A DNA stretch of 64,000 nt, from positions 16,793 through 80,792 of the forward strand of contig CAIOVE010000079.1 of assembly GCA_903861645.1 (NCBI GenBank), read 5' to 3'. Under the pieces are notes generated by a model. It saw only the letters and a program-made list of their open reading frames with translations. It had not been told where the DNA came from and did not search any database. This DNA is from an uncultured Hyphomicrobiales bacterium (lineage in GTDB: Bacteria > Pseudomonadota > Alphaproteobacteria > Rhizobiales > Beijerinckiaceae). Of this stretch, positions 32,201-40,792 are shown one piece after another (position 1 is the stretch's first letter; each line of letters begins with the position of its first letter). The translations under genes and the position numbers were made by a program.

Positions 32201-33268
32201 ATGTCGACGAAAATGAGCTCCACGCCGCTGTCCTCCAACCTCGAATTCCCCTTCGTCGAGCCGCCCGCGCCCGGCGAGGCCATCGAGGTCGCGTCCGGCG
32301 TGCTGTGGGCGCGCGTTCCGCTGCCCTTCCGGCTCGACCATATCAACATCTATTTCATCGAGGATGGCGACGGCTGGGCCGTGCTCGACGCGGGCATCAA
32401 TAACGCCGTTACCCGCGACACATGGGAGGCGCTTGTCGCCGGGCCGCTGGCGGGCCGACGGTTGACGCGCCTGATCGTGACGCATTTTCATCCCGATCAC
32501 ATCGGGCTGGCCGGCTGGCTCTGCGAGCGGTTCAACATGCCGCTGCTGACCAGCGAGACCGCCTATCTCGGCTGTCTCAACATTTCGCTCAGCCCCGGCG
32601 CGCTCGACAACAAGGTCTATCGCGATTTCTACAGCAGCCATGGGCTCGACGCGGCGACCACGGCCATCGTGGCGACGCACGGGAATGGTTATCTCAAGAT
32701 GGTGGCGCCGCTGCCGCCGACCTTCGAGCGGCTCGTCGCGGGCGATCGGTTGCGCATCGGCGCGCGTGTTTTCGATGTGCTCAGCGGCGACGGTCACGCG
32801 CCCGAGCAACTGATGCTCCATTGCGCGGCGGACGGCCTGTTTTTCGCGGCTGATCAGGTGCTCGCGAAGATAACGCCGAACGTGAGCGTCTGGGCCGTCG
32901 AGCCGCGCGGCGATCCGCTGGGGCTCTACCTGCGGTCGCAGCGCGCCATCATCGCGGCCATTCCCGCCGATGTTCTGGTGCTGCCGGGGCATCAGTTGCC
33001 CTTCCGCGGCCTGCACGCGCGGTCGCGCGAACTGATCGCGCATCACGAGGACAGATGCGCGCTGATCGCGGAGGCCTGCCGGTCCACGCCGCGCAGCGCC
33101 GCCGAACTCGTGCCCGTGCTGTTCCATCGTCCGCTCGATCCGCACCAGATGAGTTTCGCCTTCAGCGAGACCCTGGCGCATGTCAATTACATGCTGCGCC
33201 TGGGATCGTTGGTCTGGGCCGAACGCGCCGATGGCGTCGAGCGCGTCATCGCCGCGCCCGCCGCCTGA
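32201..33268 (+). CDS. MBL-fold metallohydrolase
   Basis: A 355-residue metallo-beta-lactamase-fold enzyme with THFHPDHIG (metal ligands at residues 95-100), a SGDGHAPEQ segment near 190, an AADQVL Asp near 215 and a late VLPGHQLPF His near 265. A C-terminal helical extension with many Arg and His residues follows, as in the CoA-thioester/glyoxalase II-like subgroup. The gene lies between allC and a MarR regulator, 17 bases before the latter, so it is probably in the same regulatory unit. The ATG at 32201 is accepted without a good ribosome-binding site; an ATG at 32213 is the alternative. The function is unknown. Confidence 0.78.
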   Translation: MSTKMSSTPLSSNLEFPFVEPPAPGEAIEVASGVLWARVPLPFRLDHINIYFIEDGDGWAVLDAGINNAVTRDTWEALVAGPLAGRRLTRLIVTHFHPDHIGLAGWLCERFNMPLLTSETAYLGCLNISLSPGALDNKVYRDFYSSHGLDAATTAIVATHGNGYLKMVAPLPPTFERLVAGDRLRIGARVFDVLSGDGHAPEQLMLHCAADGLFFAADQVLAKITPNVSVWAVEPRGDPLGLYLRSQRAIIAAIPADVLVLPGHQLPFRGLHARSRELIAHHEDRCALIAEACRSTPRSAAELVPVLFHRPLDPHQMSFAFSETLAHVNYMLRLGSLVWAERADGVERVIAAPAA

Positions 33269-33285
33269 AAGGAATTCGCAGGGGC

Positions 33286-33729
33286 ATGTCGATCTCCGAG
33301 CTTCACGACAAACCGGGCAATCTGATCCGGCGCGTTCAACAGATCGCCGTGGCGCTGTTCATGCGGGAATGCGCGGGCTTCGACATCACGCCGGTGCAAT
33401 ACGCCGTGTTGATCGCCATGCGCGAGAATCCGGGTCTCGACGCCACGCGCCTTTGTCCGCTCGTGTCGATCGACCGCTCCACCATGGGCAATCTGCTGGA
33501 GCGACTGGAGGGCAAGGGCCTCATCCGCCGTTCGCCCGATCCGCGCGGCGACAAGCGCGTCAAGGCGCTCGCGCTGACCGAGACGGGCGCGGACCTGCTC
33601 AGGGCCGTCGCGCCGGCGGTCGAGCGCGCGCAGGAAAACATGATCGCGCCGCTGCCCGTCGAGGCGCGCCAGCGCTTTCTCGACGATCTGCGCGTGATCA
33701 TCGCGGCGCGCGAAACGGCGCCGGATTAA
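33286..33729 (+). CDS. MarR-family transcriptional regulator
   Basis: A 147-residue protein with a MarR winged helix. Helix-turn-helix residues fall near 45-95 (VQYAVLIAMRENPGLD, then STMGNLLERLEGKGLIRRSPDPRGDKRV with the wing). MarR proteins are dimeric, usually repressing and released by an aromatic or other small ligand. Close placement after the MBL hydrolase and opposite an aromatic-type FAD monooxygenase makes those its likely targets. The perfect 12-base palindrome at 34970-35002 before the monooxygenase is a candidate operator, which is inference. AAAGGAA lies upstream of the ATG at 33286. Confidence 0.87.
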   Translation: MSISELHDKPGNLIRRVQQIAVALFMRECAGFDITPVQYAVLIAMRENPGLDATRLCPLVSIDRSTMGNLLERLEGKGLIRRSPDPRGDKRVKALALTETGADLLRAVAPAVERAQENMIAPLPVEARQRFLDDLRVIIAARETAPD

Positions 33730-33735
33730 CGGGCG

Positions 33736-34926
33736 TCAGCCGGTAAGGCCGGTGCCGCCATAGAGCCATTGCAGGCCGTTGTAGAAATCCTCCGGCGATT
33801 TCGCGCCGAGCATGGCGTTGCGGATGCGTCGCTCGACGCCCTCCGCGTGATAGAGCTTGCCGAGCATGCGCGAGGACAGGACGACGCGATAGGCGCGCAC
33901 GATGCGGTTGTCCTGATAGGACAGGAAGGCGGCGTTGAAATCGCCCTCGCTCTTGGCGACGCGATCGGCGAGGCAGACCGCGTCCTCCAGCGCCATGCAG
34001 GCGCCCTGCGCGAAATATTGATGCGTGGGATGCGCCGCGTCCCCCAGCAGCGTGACGCGACCGTCGGTCCAGTTCTCGATGGGCTCGCGATCGCCCAGCA
34101 CCCAACGACGCCATTCGGTCGGCACTTCCAGCAGTTTGCGCGCGCGCGGCACGATGTCGCCGAAGCGGGAGAGAACCTCCTCGCGCGTGCCGGGCTCGTT
34201 GGAGCCGACGTTGTTGACGTCGGTCACGAAGGTCGCGACGAGGTTGAAGGTCTTCCAGCCTTGCAGGGGATAGTGGACCATGTGGCACTTTGGCCCGGCC
34301 CATAGCGTGGCGGCGTTCCAGCGCAAGTCTTCCGGCATCTTCTCGATTGGCAGCACGGCGCGATAGGCGACGTGGCCCGACAGGCGGATCGCGTCGCCGC
34401 CGGTCAGTTGCTCGCGGATTTTCGACCGCACGCCATCGCATCCAACGACCGCGTCGGCGGCGAACGTATCGCCGCTTTCGGTGCGGACCTTCGCGCCGCC
34501 CGCGGTGTTTTCATAGGCGACGACGCGCTGGCGGTTGATCAACGCGATCTTGTCGTCGGCGCGGCAAGCGTCGAGCAGCACGCCATGCAGATCGGCGCGA
34601 TGAACGACGGCGTAGGGATTGCGAAAGCGCTCGCGGAAGGGCGCGTCGATGGGGATATGGGCGATCTCCTCGCCGCTCTTGCCATCCATCATCACGAGCC
34701 TGTCGACGTAGACGGCGACCTTGCGGCCGGCTTCGCCGACGCCGAGATAATCCATCGCGTGAAAGGCGTTGGGGCCGATCTGGATGCCGGCGCCGATCTC
34801 GCCGAAAACCTCGGCCTGTTCGAGAACGGTCACCTTGCAGCCCTTGCGGGCAAGACCCAGCGCGGCGGCCAGACCGCCGATGCCGCCGCCCGCCACGATG
34901 ACGCTTCGTGCTGATGTTCCGGCCAT
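33736..34926 (-). CDS. FAD-dependent aromatic-ring monooxygenase
   Basis: A 396-residue class A flavin monooxygenase with VAGGGIGGLAAALG (FAD Rossmann motif, residues 10-23), a DG motif (VVGCDGVRSK near 155) and GDAAHPTHQYFAQGACMALED near 285-305. It resembles 3-hydroxybenzoate 6-hydroxylase, salicylate hydroxylase and 6-hydroxynicotinate 3-monooxygenase, which hydroxylate aromatic acids with NAD(P)H and O2. The ATG at 34926 is favoured because AAGGGG lies 6 bases before it; ATG codons at 34932 and 34968 are further out. It is convergent with the MarR gene 6 bases away, and a strong palindrome lies 44-76 bases upstream of its start. Confidence 0.86.
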   Translation of the reverse strand: MAGTSARSVIVAGGGIGGLAAALGLARKGCKVTVLEQAEVFGEIGAGIQIGPNAFHAMDYLGVGEAGRKVAVYVDRLVMMDGKSGEEIAHIPIDAPFRERFRNPYAVVHRADLHGVLLDACRADDKIALINRQRVVAYENTAGGAKVRTESGDTFAADAVVGCDGVRSKIREQLTGGDAIRLSGHVAYRAVLPIEKMPEDLRWNAATLWAGPKCHMVHYPLQGWKTFNLVATFVTDVNNVGSNEPGTREEVLSRFGDIVPRARKLLEVPTEWRRWVLGDREPIENWTDGRVTLLGDAAHPTHQYFAQGACMALEDAVCLADRVAKSEGDFNAAFLSYQDNRIVRAYRVVLSSRMLGKLYHAEGVERRIRNAMLGAKSPEDFYNGLQWLYGGTGLTG

Positions 34927-34969
34927 TTCCATCCCCTTGTTCGCCCAGCGACGGCGGCTGTCTCGCATA

Positions 34970-35002
34970 TATTCAGTATACAGTCAATCAGTATACTGAA
35001 TA
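34970..35002. promoter_or_regulatory. Palindromic operator candidate before the FAD monooxygenase
   Basis: Perfect 12-base inverted arms, TATTCAGTATAC at 34970-34981 and GTATACTGAATA at 34991-35002, are separated by 9 bases. The region is much more AT-rich than its surroundings and lies in the promoter of the leftward monooxygenase. The shape fits a MarR-, GntR- or IclR-type dimer site. The MarR encoded at 33286 is the nearest candidate protein. Confidence 0.65.
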
Positions 35003-35154
35003 ATAGAGCACTCAACTCCACAGCCGTACTCGCGCAATTTCGCGCCAATTTTCGCGATTGTTGTTGATCCTGGTCAATGAACCCGGCGCCGACTTGGGCC
35101 TGATGGATGGTTCGATCAATAATGCCGCAAGGCGACGGGGCGAGGGAGCACGCG

Positions 35155-35550
35155 ATGGGCGAGCGCACGCGACAATTCGAGGATTCCAACCAGTTGCGCG
35201 ACTGGTTCAATCTGGTGATGGCCGAAGCGCTGCTCGGCTCGCCATGGTTGTTGAACTACACCGGCGAGAGCTTGCCGACCTGGTCGGCGCGCATTGTCGG
35301 CGTCGTCATCACCATCCTGGCGATCGCGGCCCTGCTCAAATACGCCGAATGGGAGGAATGGCTGATCCTTGCAGCGGGCGCATGGCTGGTGGTCAGCCCT
35401 TGGGCGCTCGGCTTCTCGCGCTCCGCCACGCCCACCGCCGTGCATCTGATCGTGGGCGCGCTCGTGCTGGTCGTCGCCGCGTGGGAATTATGGGATTTTC
35501 GCCGGCTCATGGCGGCGCGCGAGGCGTCCGAGCGCCGCCTCAACGCGTGA
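35155..35550 (+). CDS. SPW-repeat membrane protein
   Basis: A 131-residue membrane protein with the two copies of the SPW repeat that define the family, SPWLLNYT (residues 29-36) and SPWALGFS (81-88), each next to a pair of hydrophobic helices (about 45-60, 66-80 and 90-112). The function of the family is not known. GAGGGAGC precedes the ATG at 35155 by 6 bases, favouring it over the ATG at 35107. It stands alone between the monooxygenase (divergent) and the MetE-like gene. Confidence 0.83.
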   Translation: MGERTRQFEDSNQLRDWFNLVMAEALLGSPWLLNYTGESLPTWSARIVGVVITILAIAALLKYAEWEEWLILAAGAWLVVSPWALGFSRSATPTAVHLIVGALVLVVAAWELWDFRRLMAAREASERRLNA

Positions 35551-35617
35551 TCGCGCGCGATTGACACACGCGCCGGGCGACGCCTAAACCCTCCGAACCA
35601 TCCCGGAGGAACCGCCC

Positions 35618-36727
35618 GTGAACCGCGATACACCGCCCTTCCGCGCCGATCATGTCGGCTCGCTGCTGCGCTCCGCTCCGTTGAAGGAAGCGCGCGACAG
35701 GCGCCGCGCCGGCGCCATCGACGACGCGGCCCTGCGCGCGGTCGAGGACCGCGAGATCGCCGCCATCATCCGCAAGCAGGAAGAGATCGGCCTGCGCGGG
35801 ATCACCGATGGCGAATATCGTCGCGCCTTCTGGCAGATCGATTTTCTGGAACGCCTCGACGGCGTCGAGTCCTACGAGGGCGAGCGCAAGGTCAAGTTTC
35901 AGGGGCCGCAGCCGCGCCCGGTTCTGCTGCGGGTCAAGAGCAAGCTTGGCGGGTTTTCCGGCCATCCCATGCTCGATCATTTCCGCTTCGTGAAGGAACA
36001 CACGAAGCAAACGCCGAAGATGACGATCCCGAGCCCGACGTCGCTGCATTTCCGCTACGGGCGCGAGGCGATTCCGGCCGCGATCTATCCGGACCTGGCT
36101 GAATTCTATCACGACCTCGGGCTGTCCTATCGCAAGGCGATCAAGGCCTTCGCCGACGCCGGTTGTCGCTATCTGCAAATCGACGAGGTCAATCTGGCTT
36201 ATCTGTGCGATCCCGCGCTGCGCGATCAGGTGCGGGCGCGCGGCGACGATCCCGACACGCTGCTGACGACCTACGCGGATCTGTTGAACTCGGCCATCGC
36301 CGACGCGCCCGATGACATGACCATCGCCATGCATTTGTGCCGCGGCAATTTCCGCTCGACCTTCGTCGCCTCGGGCGGCTACGAGCCGGTCGCCGACGTG
36401 CTGTTCAACAAGATCGGCGTCGACGCCTATTTCATGGAATACGACAGCGAGCGCGCCGGCGGTTTCGAGCCGCTGCGCCTGCTGCCCAAGGGCAAGACCG
36501 TGGTGCTCGGCATCGTCACCACGAAAACCGGCCAGCTTGAATCGAAGGATGATCTCAAGCGCCGCATCGGCGAGGCGGCCAAACACGCGCCGCTCGACCA
36601 GTTGGCGATCTCGCCGCAATGCGGCTTCGCCTCCACCGAGGAAGGCAACGAACTCGCCGAGGCCGACATGTGGAACAAGCTGTCGCGTTGCGTCGAGGTC
36701 GCGACGGAGGTCTGGGGCGGCGTTTGA
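35618..36727 (+). CDS. Cobalamin-independent methionine synthase II-like protein (MetE C-terminal domain)
   Basis: A 369-residue TIM-barrel protein matching the C-terminal catalytic domain of MetE alone. It begins RADHVGSLLRSAPLKEAR and contains LQIDEVNLAYL near residue 187, HLCRGN near 243 and ISPQCGFAS near 328 with the zinc-binding Cys. Stand-alone proteins of this type have been called methionine synthase II-like or methylcobamide:CoM-type methyltransferases; many act on other methyl donors. It starts with GTG at 35618 after a CGGAGGA site. A substrate cannot be named. It is convergent with the UbiD gene. Confidence 0.83.
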   Translation: MNRDTPPFRADHVGSLLRSAPLKEARDRRRAGAIDDAALRAVEDREIAAIIRKQEEIGLRGITDGEYRRAFWQIDFLERLDGVESYEGERKVKFQGPQPRPVLLRVKSKLGGFSGHPMLDHFRFVKEHTKQTPKMTIPSPTSLHFRYGREAIPAAIYPDLAEFYHDLGLSYRKAIKAFADAGCRYLQIDEVNLAYLCDPALRDQVRARGDDPDTLLTTYADLLNSAIADAPDDMTIAMHLCRGNFRSTFVASGGYEPVADVLFNKIGVDAYFMEYDSERAGGFEPLRLLPKGKTVVLGIVTTKTGQLESKDDLKRRIGEAAKHAPLDQLAISPQCGFASTEEGNELAEADMWNKLSRCVEVATEVWGGV

Positions 36728-36734
36728 TCGGCGA

Positions 36735-36762
36735 CGCCCTCTCGCCGCGTGGAGAGAGGGCG
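36735..36762. terminator. Possible hairpin between convergent genes
   Basis: A perfect 9-base stem (CGCCCTCTC with GAGAGGGCG, 36735-36743 and 36754-36762) lies in the 45-base gap between the MetE-like and UbiD genes. No T-run follows on either strand, so an intrinsic terminator is only possible. Confidence 0.35.
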
Positions 36763-36772
36763 CGCCGCCGAA

Positions 36773-38311
36773 TCAACCTTTAAGAAAATACCGGCCCTGT
36801 TCGTCGCGTTCGAGGCCCTTGCCGCGCAGCGTGAACAGCTCGCGCACGATCTCGCGACCGTCGCGACTGCCGACCGCCGCCATCAGATCCTCGAAGCGCT
36901 TGGGTCCATCGCGCAACGCCGCGTCGAGCGAGGGGAAGCGCTTGCCGGAATAGGTCGGCGGCGTGGGAATGGCGAGATCCCAGCGCGTCGCGTGCTCGAT
37001 CGGCCAGGTCAGGTCGTAACCGGCGCGCGAACCCTGACGCATGCCGAGCAGCGAGGGATCGAGCGGCACGGCGCGCACGCCGGTGGCGATGACGAGATCG
37101 CGCTCGGGCTGGAAGCGGGTGGCGAAGGCCCATTCCATCTGCTTGTCGGAGAAGATGTCCACATCGGGATCGACGGCGAAGGCGTTCTTCGGTCCGACGG
37201 CGCCGAGAATGGTGTAGAGCGCCGAGCGCGCCTCGCCGGGAAAGCGCTGGCGCATGGAAAAGCGAATGCACATGGAGCCGCCCGCCGAGACCGGCGCGTA
37301 AACGGCGACGGGTTCGCGCACCACGCTTTTCAGCGCCATCCAGGCGTTGAGCTCGGCGCGCAGGGCCTCGAGATTGGACGTGTCCGTCAGGTCCATGCGC
37401 GCGCCGCTGATGGTCGCGGTCTGGAAGAGCGCGTCGCGGCGATGGGTGATCGCGGTGATGTGAAACACCGGATTGTTCTTCACCACGCCATAGTAGCCAA
37501 GATATTCGCCGTAGGGGCCTTCCTTCTCGGTGTAGCCGGCGGGATCGAGATAGCCCTCGATCACATATTCGGCGTCGGCGGGCACGCGAATGTCGTTGGT
37601 GACGCATTTCACCGTCGGCAGGGGCGCGGCGCGCAGGGACGACACGAGGCCGAGTTCATCGACGGGCTCGCGCATGGTGGCCGACACCATGTCGATGGGA
37701 TGCGAGCCGAGCACGAAGCTGACGGGCAGCCGCTCGCCGCGCGCGCTCGCCTTCATGTAGATGGCGCGCAGATCGCTCGGCGCGTTGAGGTCGACGCCAG
37801 TCTCCTTCGGGCCGCGCAACATCAGGCGACGCAGGCCGGCGTTGGTCAGGCCGGTCTCGGGATCGATCGTGTAATCGATCGTGGCCGAGATAAAGGGCGC
37901 GCCGTCGGCGGCGTGTTGCAGATGCACGGGCAGTCTGGTGACGTCGATGTCGTCGCCGGTGATGACGACTTCCTGCACCGGCGCGTCGGCGCGCGCCAGC
38001 TCGATGAATTCGGGCTTCAGCTTCAGCCGTCGCTCCAGCTCCTGCCGCAACTCGCTAGCCTTGACGCCGAAGGCCCGCGCCAATCGCTCGCGGCCGCCGA
38101 CCGCGTTGCCGACGAGTTCGACGCCCTCGCCGCCGATGTTGCGGAACCAGACGGCCTTCTCGTTGCCTTGCAGGATTTCGGCGACCTCGGCGAGGTCGAC
38201 GCGCTCGTCGCGGATATCGAGCTGATCCGTGTCGATCAACTCCTCGATGAAGTTGCGCAGGCGAAAGCGGTCGAGGTCGTTCTTTTGCGCGTGCGGAGCC
38301 TTGGCGTCCAT
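36773..38311 (-). CDS. UbiD-family decarboxylase
   Basis: A 512-residue prenylated-FMN-dependent decarboxylase of the UbiD family. Recognisable parts are the N-terminal FIEELIDTDQL region, the GPYGEYLGYYG stretch near residue 275 that contains part of the conserved Glu-Arg-Glu active site, and the C-terminal GSRAGYDLTWPIEHATRWD near 430. Members remove or add CO2 on aromatic or unsaturated acids. No ubiX-like prenyltransferase is in the window. GGAGG lies 8 bases before the ATG at 38311, which is preferred to the ATG at 38317. It follows the molybdenum-hydroxylase large subunit by 20 bases, so the two probably act on the same compound. Confidence 0.88.
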   Translation of the reverse strand: MDAKAPHAQKNDLDRFRLRNFIEELIDTDQLDIRDERVDLAEVAEILQGNEKAVWFRNIGGEGVELVGNAVGGRERLARAFGVKASELRQELERRLKLKPEFIELARADAPVQEVVITGDDIDVTRLPVHLQHAADGAPFISATIDYTIDPETGLTNAGLRRLMLRGPKETGVDLNAPSDLRAIYMKASARGERLPVSFVLGSHPIDMVSATMREPVDELGLVSSLRAAPLPTVKCVTNDIRVPADAEYVIEGYLDPAGYTEKEGPYGEYLGYYGVVKNNPVFHITAITHRRDALFQTATISGARMDLTDTSNLEALRAELNAWMALKSVVREPVAVYAPVSAGGSMCIRFSMRQRFPGEARSALYTILGAVGPKNAFAVDPDVDIFSDKQMEWAFATRFQPERDLVIATGVRAVPLDPSLLGMRQGSRAGYDLTWPIEHATRWDLAIPTPPTYSGKRFPSLDAALRDGPKRFEDLMAAVGSRDGREIVRELFTLRGKGLERDEQGRYFLKG

Positions 38312-38331
38312 GGTCATATCCTCCCGGTGTT

Positions 38332-40695
38332 CTAGTGGTTGGCCTTTCTGGCCCTGGCGTCCTGGATCGCTCGCCAGACCTTCAATGGCGTGGCGGGCAT
38401 TTCGATGTGCTCGACGCCAAATTCGGCGACGGCGTCGACGATGGCGTTGATGGCGACGGCGAGCGCGGGCGTCGTGCCGCCTTCGCCCGCGGGGCGGATG
38501 CCGAGCGGATGGCTCGTCGCGGGGATTTCGCTGATATGTGTCCTGAACGACGGCACGTCGCCGGCGCGCGGCAGGGCGTAGTCCATCAGCGAGGCCGAAA
38601 GCATCTGTCCGCTGGCGCGGTCGTAATAACATTCCTCCATCAGCGCCTGACCGAGTCCGGTGACGATGCCGCCCTGCGTCTGGCCGTCGACGATCATCGG
38701 GTTGACCGCCTTGCCGACGTCGTCGACCGCCGTGTAACGCAGCACGTCCACCTCGCCCGTGTCGGGATCGACCTCGACCTCGCAGACATGCGAACCGAAG
38801 GGATAGGCGAGGCCCTTGGTTACCTTGTCGGATATGGCGCTCAAGGGACCGCGCAAGTCCTCGGGCACGCGCGTGTCCGAGACCGCCGCCGCCGCGACGT
38901 CGAAAATGCCCAGCGAGCGGTCGGTGCCGGCGACCTTGAAGACGCCCGCCTTGAACTCGATGTCGCCGACGCCGGCCTCGAGGATCGCCGCGGCGATGGC
39001 CTTGCCCTTGTCGATGATTTCGTTGGTCGCGTTGTGAATGACGATGCTGCCGAAGCGCATGGAGCGGCCGGAATGGGAGCCGCCGCCGAACTTCACGAAG
39101 GCGGTGTCGCCATGGCGCACGAAGACCTGCCCGAAGGGCACGCCGAGCCAGTCGGCGACAAGTTGCGCGAAGCTCGTCTCCTGACCCTGCCCGGAGGGCT
39201 GCGTGCCGATGATGGTGTCGACGCGGCCGTCGGGATGCACGGTGATCTCCGTGCGCTCGCGTGGCTGACCGCCGGCGGATTCGATGTAGTTCGCCAGACC
39301 GATGCCGCGCAATTTGCCACGCGCCCGCGATTCCGCGCGGCGGGCGGGGAAGCCGGCCCAATCCGAAAGCTCCAGCGCCTTTTGCATGACGCCGGGATAG
39401 TCGCCGCTGTCATAGGTGAGACCCGATGGCGTCTTGTAGGGCAGGGCGTGCGCGGGGATGAGATTGCGCCGCCGCAACTCGACGCGATCAAAGCCGAAGC
39501 GCTGGGCCGCGATGTCGATCAGGCGCTCGACGACGAACATCGCCTCGGGCCGTCCTGCGCTGCGATAGGGAATGGTGCAGGGCGTGTTCGAAACCGTGGC
39601 GCGCGCTTCCACGTGCGCCGTCGGCACCGTGTAAACGCTGGTCATCAGTTGCACGCCCTTGTTGAGGGCGACGAAGGAGGCCGTGTGCGCGCCAAGGTTG
39701 GAGAGATTCGCCGAATGCACCGCGAGGAAATTGCCTTCCGTGTCGAGCGCCAGTTCGGCCTCGACGTAGAGATCGCGCGCCTGGCAATCGCTGAGGAAGG
39801 CCTCCGTGCGGCGGGCGATGAACTTCGTCGGGCGGCCCAGCCGGCGGGCGGCCCAGGCGGCCAGCACGAATTCGGGATAGGTGGCGTTGCGCGTGCCGAA
39901 GCTGCCGCCGACATCAGCCGGCGTCTTGACGCGCACCTTCTCGACGGGCGTGTCGAGGCAGATCGCGATTTCGTCGCGCAGGCGCGAGATGCCCGTGCCG
40001 CCGAAGGCCCAGACCGTATATTCGCCGGTGGCCTCGTCGTAGCTCGCCATGGCCGAGCGTGGTTCGAGATGCGCGCCAGTGACGCGCTGGACAAGCGTCT
40101 TGATGGTGGCGCGATGCGCCGCCTTTGCCATTGCCGCGCCGGTTGCCGCCTTGTCGCCGATTTCGGCGTCGAGGCAAAGATTGCTCGCCAGATGATCCCA
40201 GAGTTTCGGCGCGCCGGGCTTGATCGCCTCGTGCGAGAGCGTCACCGCCGGCAAGACCTCGTAATCGACGTCAACAAGGGCGGCGGCTTCCTCGGCGGCG
40301 TCCTGCGTTTCCGCCACGACAATCGCGACCGCCTCGCCCACATGGCGGGCAATGTCGACGACCAGCGGATCGGCGGGCGTTACGAAGCGTTCGCTGCCAT
40401 CGCGGTTGAACAACGGCACGTCGGAGCCGATATGCGCGCCGCCGGTCTGGTGGGCGATGGATTTGATCCCATCGGCCGCGGCGTCGGCGCCGCTCCACGC
40501 CGCGAGCACGCCCGCGACGGCCCGCGCCTTCGACATATCGACGCGCAGCACGCGGGCGTGGGCGTGGGGAGACCGCGCCATGGCGATGAAGGCGGCGCCG
40601 GGGAAGTCGAGATCGTCGGCGTATTGCCCCGCGCCCCGCACCAATCGCGCGTCTTCACGACGCTTCACCGAATCGCCAATGCCCGCGCGGATCAT
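38332..40695 (-). CDS. Molybdenum hydroxylase large subunit (CoxL-like), orphan
   Basis: A 787-residue xanthine-dehydrogenase-family molybdopterin-binding subunit. It opens IGDSVKRREDARLVRGAGQYADD in the style of CoxL-type enzymes, has the pterin-contact stretch GGSFGTRN near residue 265 and the essential Glu at 738 in the GEGG motif. Such subunits need a 2Fe-2S and an FAD partner for electron transfer; neither gene is next to it, which is unusual. The only 2Fe-2S partner in the window, at 56190, belongs to another molybdoenzyme. The CoxL active-site motif AYXCSFR is not evident, so CO is unlikely; hydroxylation of a heterocycle or aromatic aldehyde is more likely. It precedes ubiD and follows the TetR gene on the same strand. 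Confidence 0.86.
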   Translation of the reverse strand: MIRAGIGDSVKRREDARLVRGAGQYADDLDFPGAAFIAMARSPHAHARVLRVDMSKARAVAGVLAAWSGADAAADGIKSIAHQTGGAHIGSDVPLFNRDGSERFVTPADPLVVDIARHVGEAVAIVVAETQDAAEEAAALVDVDYEVLPAVTLSHEAIKPGAPKLWDHLASNLCLDAEIGDKAATGAAMAKAAHRATIKTLVQRVTGAHLEPRSAMASYDEATGEYTVWAFGGTGISRLRDEIAICLDTPVEKVRVKTPADVGGSFGTRNATYPEFVLAAWAARRLGRPTKFIARRTEAFLSDCQARDLYVEAELALDTEGNFLAVHSANLSNLGAHTASFVALNKGVQLMTSVYTVPTAHVEARATVSNTPCTIPYRSAGRPEAMFVVERLIDIAAQRFGFDRVELRRRNLIPAHALPYKTPSGLTYDSGDYPGVMQKALELSDWAGFPARRAESRARGKLRGIGLANYIESAGGQPRERTEITVHPDGRVDTIIGTQPSGQGQETSFAQLVADWLGVPFGQVFVRHGDTAFVKFGGGSHSGRSMRFGSIVIHNATNEIIDKGKAIAAAILEAGVGDIEFKAGVFKVAGTDRSLGIFDVAAAAVSDTRVPEDLRGPLSAISDKVTKGLAYPFGSHVCEVEVDPDTGEVDVLRYTAVDDVGKAVNPMIVDGQTQGGIVTGLGQALMEECYYDRASGQMLSASLMDYALPRAGDVPSFRTHISEIPATSHPLGIRPAGEGGTTPALAVAINAIVDAVAEFGVEHIEMPATPLKVWRAIQDARARKANH

Positions 40696-40771
40696 TCATT
40701 CCTCCCTGTTCCGCGCGCACCCTAAAACATTTCGCGCGGAAGGGGAGTCTCCATCGATTTTTTTTGTCGCG

Positions 40772-40785
40772 CGGACCGCGGTCCG
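40772..40785. promoter_or_regulatory. 14-base palindrome, candidate TetR operator
   Basis: CGGACCG-CGGTCCG is a perfect 14-base palindrome between the tetR stop and the molybdoenzyme start, 77-90 bases upstream of that start. The T-run beside it is on the wrong side for a terminator. An operator for the adjacent TetR protein controlling the molybdoenzyme-UbiD pair is a reasonable reading. Confidence 0.5.
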
Positions 40786-40792
40786 GGAGGCG

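Noticed and set aside
38312..39361. Upstream extension of the UbiD frame
   Set aside because: The frame stays open into the molybdoenzyme gene in a different frame, but a UbiD start with ribosome-binding site lies at 38311 and the extra residues are arginine-rich shadow sequence.
40766..40792. The CGGACCGCGGTCCG palindrome as a tetR terminator
   Set aside because: For the minus-strand transcript the hairpin is followed by A residues, not T. It fits an operator better.
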